A DNA stretch of 38,354 nt from an uncultured Acidaminococcus sp. Its GTDB lineage: Bacteria > Bacillota > Negativicutes > Acidaminococcales > Acidaminococcaceae. The notes below the pieces were generated by a model. That model did no database searches, was not told where the DNA came from, and was given only the letters and a program-made list of their open reading frames with translations. Shown in pieces: positions 33,731 through 38,354 of this stretch. The stretch lies in the NCBI GenBank assembly GCA_900538365.1, contig UPXT01000019.1, positions 1 to 38,354 on the forward strand, written 5' to 3'. How positions within the stretch are numbered: position 1 is the stretch's first letter; every line of letters begins with the position of its first letter. The position numbers and the translations under genes are program-made.

Positions 33731-34583
33731 TCAGGAAACGGTCGCAAAAGGATGCGTCCTTTCCGTCCCCGTTCCGGATGAGACGCTTTCAGGGTTTCCG
33801 CAAAAAGCAGCATAACGCCCTTCAAGTACGCGTACCAGCGCCTTTTTATCGCGGGGAAGCGGCCCGTTTATGGGAAGCACATTTGACATATGAAGGCCCA
33901 AAAATTCTGCGTCACGAAGATACAGCGCTTTCAAAAAAGCCATCTCTTCTTCCACCTGTTCTCCAAGGGTGCTTTCGACAAACCGCCCAGCTTGGACAAG
34001 CCACTCCAAGGCACTTTTCCGATTGGCATGAAGGGGTGAGACAACGATCAGCCGCGTCTGGATCAGGTTCATCAAAAGAGCGTTCGCCCCGGCACTTTCC
34101 ATTTCCCTTTTCCTGCCGCCTGCTCCCAGCATCAAATTGATACTACAGCAATAGCCGAGGTATTTTAACTGCAAATGCTGCTCATGGGCCTTCTGAAGGG
34201 CAGCGCTTTATTAAAATCTGGCGAAAAATGGCAGCAATCAGTTCTCCTATGGCTTTACGTTTCCTAATAGGCAAGGCAAAGGCATCTCCGTTAACACGAA
34301 TAATCCCTTTGACCCGGTCCCCTCGTGCCTCTAAAAATCTTCCTGGATCTCGTCCAAAGGGACGGCGGAAAAAGGCTGTCACCGGTACATAGTGCAGAAC
34401 GATTGGCATTCTGACTGTTGCCAATCATTGCTTCAATGAGCAGCGACCCAGCTTCATACAGCGATCGATAAACAGGATCTGTATTGTGCATGATGGCTCT
34501 TTACGGCAGAATAAGGCCTGGACAGCCTCATTCAGCATGAGTGGGTCATATTGATGTGCAGGTATAAGCACATTTATAATCAT
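33731..34583 (-). pseudogene. Decayed gene of unknown family
   Basis: Read on the minus strand from ATG at 34583 (MIINVLIPAHQYDPLMLNEA...), the frame meets a TGA at 34425-34427 and then stays open in the same frame to 34182. A parallel frame (34291-34491) also looks protein-like, and shifting at T-runs near 34340 gives PPSLDEIQEDF, then LEARGDRVKGIIRVNG. After another shift, ALQKAHEQHLQLKYLGY runs into an open frame of about 147 codons to 33731 (ending TERTHPFATVS). The pieces add up to about 280 residues, so a single gene broken by a stop and several frameshifts is the simplest reading. No family was recognised. The 3' fragment could still be expressed on its own. It lies after the terminator of the coiled-coil gene and convergent to tmcAL. 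Confidence 0.5.
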
Positions 34584-34608
34584 GGGGACATCCTTATTTG
34601 TCAGCAAA

Positions 34609-34645
34609 CAAAAAGGAACCACTGCTAACGCAGTGGTTCCTTTTG
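34609..34645. terminator. Bidirectional terminator after the coiled-coil gene
   Basis: AAAGGAACCACTG, loop CTAACG, CAGTGGTTCCTTT: a 13-pair perfect stem with A and T runs on both sides. It ends rsmD-coaD-coiled-coil on the minus strand. Confidence 0.92.
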
Positions 34646-34654
34646 CTTGTTTGT

Positions 34655-35203
34655 TTATTTCCGGTCGCCCGATTCGATCTGGTTGTCTGACTCATAGGAT
34701 GAGCGCAGGGCCTGACCATTATCACGGACTGCAGTCAAGGTTTTGTTGAGGTTATCTTCCAGATAGTTGAAGACATCCATGGCATACTGCATGGATTCGC
34801 TGTGGAGCTTATCCGCATAGGCATCTGCTGCAGCACGCATATCGCGGTCATACTGCTGGGTCGTTGCAATGATGCTGTTGGCCTTGTCTTCTGCCGCTTT
34901 CACGACTTCTTCCTGACGGACAAGCCGGTCTGCTTCAGCTTTGGCAAGGTCGACAATCCGGTCGGCTTCGGCTCGGGCCTGTTCGATAATCTGGTCAGCT
35001 TCCGCGTGGGCCTTTTCCTTGATATCCTTTTGCTCTTCTAAAAGATCATGGGCCCGTTTGATTTCAAGAGGTACAGCCCCGCGCAGTTTTTCAAGGATCA
35101 TATCCACATCACTTGCTTTTACAAGTTTGTAGTTAAAAACAGGAATCGATGCCGCAGAAGACAGCACATCATCCAATTCATCTAAGATATTATCCAGTTC
35201 CAT
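34655..35203 (-). CDS. Coiled-coil protein next to coaD (ATPase-b/DivIVA-like)
   Basis: 182 aa, no signal peptide or membrane helix. Residues about 55-125 are a long charged, alanine-rich heptad-like helix (EEQKDIKEKAHAEADQIIEQ, then repeated ARAEADRIV / AKAEADRLV), resembling F-ATPase b subunits or DivIVA. The N-terminus has VDMILEKLRGAVPLEIKRAHDLLEE. Proteins of this kind are common in the coaD neighbourhood of clostridia-like bacteria; function is not established. It follows coaD by 27 bases and ends at a strong terminator. Confidence 0.8.
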   Translation of the reverse strand: MELDNILDELDDVLSSAASIPVFNYKLVKASDVDMILEKLRGAVPLEIKRAHDLLEEQKDIKEKAHAEADQIIEQARAEADRIVDLAKAEADRLVRQEEVVKAAEDKANSIIATTQQYDRDMRAAADAYADKLHSESMQYAMDVFNYLEDNLNKTLTAVRDNGQALRSSYESDNQIESGDRK

Positions 35204-35230
35204 AGTTATCCGTTCCTTCCTTTTCTTTTT

Positions 35231-35719
35231 TCACCGCGCCACTCGTGCGCGCTTCATGATATCATCCTTGATCGAAGGGGGAACAAACCCCGTGATATCG
35301 CCGCCGAAATACAGCATCTCCCGGACACCGGAAGAACTGAGGCAAGAATATCTTTCATCCGTCATGATGAAGACCGTCTCAATGCTGTGATCGATTTTCT
35401 TCATCAAAAGCGCCCGCTGGAATTCATATTCAAAATCGGAAAACGCCCGAAGGCCCCGGACAATGAACGCGGCTTCTTCTTTCCTGCAGAACTCATTGAG
35501 AAGTCCCGAAAAACTTGTCACCCTGACATTGGGAAGGTGATCCGTCGCTTTTTCGATGAGGGCAACTCGTTCCTCCATGGGAAAAAGGGCCTTGTCCTTT
35601 GTGGGATTGACGAAAACACTGATTACGACTTCGTCAAACATATGGCTTGCTCGTTCAAAAATATCCAAGTGTCCCAATGTCACAGGATCAAAACTTCCTG
35701 GACAGACTGCTCTGCGCAT
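35231..35719 (-). CDS. coaD: Pantetheine-phosphate adenylyltransferase
   Basis: 162 aa. It adenylates 4'-phosphopantetheine to dephospho-CoA, the penultimate step of CoA synthesis. The TxGH motif is T14-x-G16-H17 in CPGSFDPVTLGHLD, and the second nucleotide motif is LSSSGVREM near 130. GGAGG precedes the ATG. It lies 49 bases after rsmD. CoA and ACP supply for the fab genes elsewhere in the window depend on this pathway. Confidence 0.97.
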   Translation of the reverse strand: MRRAVCPGSFDPVTLGHLDIFERASHMFDEVVISVFVNPTKDKALFPMEERVALIEKATDHLPNVRVTSFSGLLNEFCRKEEAAFIVRGLRAFSDFEYEFQRALLMKKIDHSIETVFIMTDERYSCLSSSGVREMLYFGGDITGFVPPSIKDDIMKRARVAR

Positions 35720-35754
35720 GAAAAGTCCTCCATAACAGTCGAATTCTAATCATC

Positions 35755-35760
35755 ATTATA
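35755..35760 (-). promoter_or_regulatory. Possible extended -10 promoter of coaD
   Basis: Minus strand TGATATAAT in the rsmD-coaD gap, an extended -10. No good -35, so coaD may also be read from the rsmD promoter. Confidence 0.4.
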
Positions 35761-35768
35761 TCAAATCC

Positions 35769-36326
35769 CTATAGAGATTTCCACTCAATTAGCGAGATTT
35801 TCGTATCGCCATATTTTTCAGTCCGGATTTCTGTCCCTTCCTTCACATAATCCCGTGGATCTTCAAGGAGGGAATGTTCAAGGACCAAAAGACCGCCGTC
35901 ACGGAGGATGCCGTGCTGACAGAGCGCCTCGTACAGGGCTTTATTGAGGCCTTTATCATATGGGGGATCGGAAAAAACAAGATCATAGCTTTCCCCTTTT
36001 CCCTTGGCGTCGGCAATGCCCTTGATGGCATCGGTATGACGGATAATGGCATCAGCCCCGGCCTTTGCCTTTTCTACATTAAAGCGGATGAGCCGCAGGC
36101 TTTCGCGGTTCTTATCAAACAGGACGACCTTCTTTGCCCCCCTGCTCCACGCTTCCAGCGCTAGATTTCCCGTGCCGCCAAAGGCATCCAGAACCACAGC
36201 GCCGGCAATACGGTCCTTGATAATGTTAAAGAGTGCTTCCTTGACACGGTCACTCGTAGGCCGTACGGCATAATCCTTGGGTGGAAGCAGTTTCATACCT
36301 CGGGCCCGTCCCGTAATGATTCGCAT
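35769..36326 (-). CDS. rsmD: 16S rRNA (guanine966-N2)-methyltransferase RsmD
   Basis: 185 aa from the ATG at 36326 (MRIITGRARGMKL), chosen because GGGAGG lies 10 bases upstream and it matches the family start. It methylates G966 of 16S rRNA. The Rossmann fold has VLDAFGGTGNLALEA (SAM site) and the catalytic FSDPPYDKG near 128. rsmD-coaD is a conserved pair. It is divergent from the DUF4127 gene with 71 bases between. Confidence 0.96.
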   Translation of the reverse strand: MRIITGRARGMKLLPPKDYAVRPTSDRVKEALFNIIKDRIAGAVVLDAFGGTGNLALEAWSRGAKKVVLFDKNRESLRLIRFNVEKAKAGADAIIRHTDAIKGIADAKGKGESYDLVFSDPPYDKGLNKALYEALCQHGILRDGGLLVLEHSLLEDPRDYVKEGTEIRTEKYGDTKISLIEWKSL

Positions 36327-36354
36327 ACACAAATTGCCTCCCATCGTATATAAT
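36326..36354 (+). promoter_or_regulatory. Candidate promoter of the DUF4127 gene
   Basis: Plus strand TACACA, 17-base spacer, perfect TATAAT, about 44 bases before the ATG at 36398. The -35 overlaps the start of the divergent rsmD gene. Confidence 0.5.
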
Positions 36355-36397
36355 AAATAGCAAACTCATCTGATTGCCAAAAGAAAGGAGCTCAGCC

Positions 36398-38050
36398 ATG
36401 AAGAAAGGACCCCTTTACCTATGTGGGGCCGCCGCAGCGGCAGTATGTGTATTGTACCACACCTTGGCCCCAAAAGGAGTGCCCTTTTCTCCGGCACCGA
36501 TACCCGCGGCTGAATCTTGGACCTTTGTTCCCCTTGATGACCGGCCCCCGTGCCGCCGCTTCACGGAAGAATTAGGTGCCCTTTCAGGCATCCACTTTGC
36601 GGCGCCGCCCCATGAGCTGATGGACTGGTATGAAGTGCCGGCCCGTATTCCTCAGGTCTGGGAGTATGTTGAAAAGGACCTTCCTGGGCGCACAGGAGCA
36701 CTCCTATCCACGGACCTGCTCTTATTTGGCGGACTCCTCCATTCCCGCCTTGTCCCCGCCGATGCCGCATCATCGGCTCAATTTTTCGATCGTCTGGAAG
36801 CGCTCATGGAGAAGAATCCCCAAAAGGAATATTCCCTTTTTACGGTCATTCCCCGCCTGCTCATCAGTGACCAGGTCCTTCCCGACCGATGGTACCAATG
36901 GCATCTTATGACCTGGGCCGTCAATATGGATAAAAAGATCCGCGGCCTGCCCTATGATGAAGCCCTTTATGAACGTGTCAAGAAAGAAATCCCCATGGAT
37001 CTCAAATGGAAATATATGACACTCTATCGGGACAATGACACATTCAACCAGATGCTCATCGACTTTTCCACCAAGCATCCTGTCACGGACCTTGTGATTG
37101 GACAGGATGATGCCCATCCGTTTGGACTGCCCAATTACAATCGGCTCAATATTGAAAGCTATGTGAAAAATTACGACGTTCACCCGCCCATCATGACAAG
37201 TCAGGGTGCGGATGAACTGGGCGCCCTTGCTGCAAGCCGCATTTATCTTCAGAAAAGCGGACACCAGCCGCGCGTCAAGGTCCTTTATGGATCAGATGCC
37301 GTGAAAGGGTATACCCTGCCCTTTGTTCCATTGACCTTGCAGGAAATTGCCGAAGAAAAGATTGCCCTTTCCGGTGCCGTTAAAACAGACCGTGACGAAG
37401 CAGCCGACTATTATCTCCTGATCCACTGCGGCCTGGACCGCACGGAAAATTATCGTCCCATAGCCCGCCGGGTAGACGCGCTCATGAAGGAAAAACCCGT
37501 GGCCCTCGTTGATCTATCCATGCATTTTGCCGGCGGTGAGTGCCTGCTCCCTACCCTCATCAAGGAAGGGGTCCCCATCGGCCGCCTTCTTGCCTATTCA
37601 GGATGGAATACGGCATCCAATGCCATTGGTACAGCCGTTGCCCAGGGTAATATTGTTTCCATGCGGGCCCATGACTTGCCACAAAACATGCTTCCCAGTC
37701 TTTATGCCCAGAATCTTACTTTCAATGCGGCCCGTTTCCTGGATGACTGGGCCTACCAGAAAGTCATACGACCCCACATGGCGGTCCTTGCAGGCCTGAA
37801 CGGATCCCCCGACGTCCCTGTTTCGGATAAAAGTCTCGCAGGCGCCCAAGATTATCTGGGAAGGGAACTTTTTTTTTATAACACCCTCCTTGTTTGGGCG
37901 CTGCGCCGGGAACCCTTTTATCAGGATCAGCATGACGCCTATTATCTTCAGGACCTTTCCTTTGAAAGTGCGTTTCCTTGGCAGCGGGCTTTTGAAATCG
38001 ATCTGACAGTCCATCCAAGATTTGGAAAAAAAGAATTGACAAAAGAATAA
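36398..38050 (+). CDS. DUF4127 family exported protein
   Basis: 550 aa from the ATG at 36398, chosen for AAAGGAG 7 bases upstream. The N-terminus (MKKGPLYLCGAAAAAVCVLY) is a signal peptide or anchor. The DUF4127 pattern begins with FVPLDDRPPCRRFTEELG and continues with STDLLLFGGLLHSR, IGQDDAHPFGLPNYNR, IMTSQGADELGALAASRI, GWNTASNAIGTAVAQG and a C-terminal LPWPRAFE-like segment (here SAFPWQRAFEIDL). The family occurs mainly in Bacillota and has no proven activity; conserved Asp, His and Asn residues suggest an enzyme. Monocistronic, divergent from rsmD. Its last codons contain the tRNA promoter. Confidence 0.85.
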   Translation: MKKGPLYLCGAAAAAVCVLYHTLAPKGVPFSPAPIPAAESWTFVPLDDRPPCRRFTEELGALSGIHFAAPPHELMDWYEVPARIPQVWEYVEKDLPGRTGALLSTDLLLFGGLLHSRLVPADAASSAQFFDRLEALMEKNPQKEYSLFTVIPRLLISDQVLPDRWYQWHLMTWAVNMDKKIRGLPYDEALYERVKKEIPMDLKWKYMTLYRDNDTFNQMLIDFSTKHPVTDLVIGQDDAHPFGLPNYNRLNIESYVKNYDVHPPIMTSQGADELGALAASRIYLQKSGHQPRVKVLYGSDAVKGYTLPFVPLTLQEIAEEKIALSGAVKTDRDEAADYYLLIHCGLDRTENYRPIARRVDALMKEKPVALVDLSMHFAGGECLLPTLIKEGVPIGRLLAYSGWNTASNAIGTAVAQGNIVSMRAHDLPQNMLPSLYAQNLTFNAARFLDDWAYQKVIRPHMAVLAGLNGSPDVPVSDKSLAGAQDYLGRELFFYNTLLVWALRREPFYQDQHDAYYLQDLSFESAFPWQRAFEIDLTVHPRFGKKELTKE

Positions 38051-38064
38051 ATTTCGATTATACT
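38036..38064 (+). promoter_or_regulatory. Promoter of tRNA-Pro
   Basis: TTGACA, 17-base spacer, TATACT, partly inside the end of the DUF4127 gene. The tRNA begins 17 bases after the -10. Confidence 0.85.
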
Positions 38065-38080
38065 CAAGAAGTTGATTGTT

Positions 38081-38157
38081 CGGGACGTAGCGCAGTTTGG
38101 CAGCGCGCCTGGTTCGGGACTAGGAGGCCGCAGGTTCGAATCCTGTCGTCCCGACCA
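38081..38157 (+). tRNA. tRNA-Pro (anticodon CGG)
   Basis: 77 bases with encoded CCA. Acceptor CGGGACG pairs with CGTCCCG; D-arm GCGC/GCGC; anticodon stem CCTGG/CTAGG around loop TTCGGGA, giving anticodon CGG for proline CCG codons; T-arm GCAGG-TTCGAAT-CCTGT. All four arms fold. Confidence 0.95.
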
Positions 38158-38176
38158 TCTTTTATTTGGATGGTCG

Positions 38177-38203
38177 AAAGGAGCGTTAGGCTCCTTTTTT
38201 ATT
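38177..38203 (+). terminator. Terminator of tRNA-Pro
   Basis: AAAGGAGC, loop GTTAG, GCTCCTTT followed by more T, 20 bases after the tRNA CCA. Confidence 0.9.
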
Positions 38204-38207
38204 ACCT

Positions 38208-38247
38208 AAAAAGCTGAGGAAATGAAGGTCATTTCCTCAGCTTTTTT
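38208..38247. terminator. Second, bidirectional terminator
   Basis: AAAAAGCTGAGGAAATGA pairs perfectly with TCATTTCCTCAGCTTTTT around AGG. It probably ends a gene arriving from the right on the minus strand as well as backing up the tRNA terminator. Confidence 0.88.
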
Positions 38248-38268
38248 CAGGTTCTATCATTTATTTTG

Positions 38269-38318
38269 GGGCGCTAGAGTGACCGTCCAGATTCGTGGTC
38301 TCTCAGCGCCTACTTTTT
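38269..38318. repeat. Large hairpin at the window edge
   Basis: GGCGCT and GACC arms pair with GGTC and AGCGCC, with one bulged A and one T-T mismatch, loop GTCCAGATTCGT, then TACTTTTTT. It looks like a third terminator or a structured RNA; the context beyond the window is needed to decide. Confidence 0.5.
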
Positions 38319-38354
38319 TCAATAAAAAAATAGGCATATGCACTCAAATCCTTT

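Noticed and set aside
1..38354. CRISPR array, insertion sequence, phage or defence cluster
   Set aside because: No regularly spaced repeats, transposase, integrase or defence-type proteins were seen; the region is core chromosome.

Overview
This 38.4 kb window is ordinary, tightly packed bacterial chromosome. It carries about 31 protein genes, nearly all on the minus strand, and one tRNA. The Gram-positive-type replicase PolC, the regulator FapR and the gene orders rsmD-coaD, ackA-DUF177-rpmF-fapR-plsX-fab-rnc and pyrH-frr-uppS-cdsA-dxr-rseP-ispG-proS-polC all point to Bacillota. The overall style suggests Negativicutes, perhaps Acidaminococcaceae; that last step is my inference and no 16S gene is present to confirm it. 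I see no phage, insertion sequence, CRISPR array or defence system.

Layout from left to right. 92-5185 holds three separately transcribed minus-strand genes: a lipoprotein-type metallophosphoesterase, the ribosome-associated GTPase TypA/BipA with a consensus promoter and structured leader, and a beta-CASP metallo-beta-lactamase RNA nuclease. 5291-16295 is a long operon, uppS-cdsA-dxr-rseP-ispG-proS-mgtC-like-polC, making undecaprenyl and isoprenoid precursors, phospholipid precursors, a site-2 protease, ProRS and the replicase; it ends in a strong terminator. 16311-18211 is pyrH-frr-orf82-ferredoxin with its own promoter and terminator. 18263-20129 is rpsB-tsf. 20138-22325 is a radical SAM gene overlapping an AlaX-type tRNA editing gene. 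22344-30085 is the FapR-controlled fatty-acid operon fapR-plsX-fabH-fabD-fabG-acpP-enoyl reductase-fabF-rnc. 30311-31112 is DUF177-rpmF, and 31131-32423 is ackA.

To the right, tmcAL (+) diverges from ackA. It is followed by about 1 kb that looks like a decayed gene, then the minus-strand cluster rsmD-coaD-coiled-coil protein. A plus-strand DUF4127 gene and a tRNA-Pro(CGG) close the window.

Most of the genes serve growth-linked functions: ribosome production and recycling, fatty-acid and phospholipid synthesis, the isoprenoid lipid carrier, and replication. The points most worth a second look are a PolC that lacks the usual inserted proofreading exonuclease domain, a free-standing PASTA-like small protein coupled to frr and a ferredoxin, an enoyl-reductase-position flavoprotein with a C-terminal cysteine cluster, the typA leader, and the decayed locus at 33731-34583.
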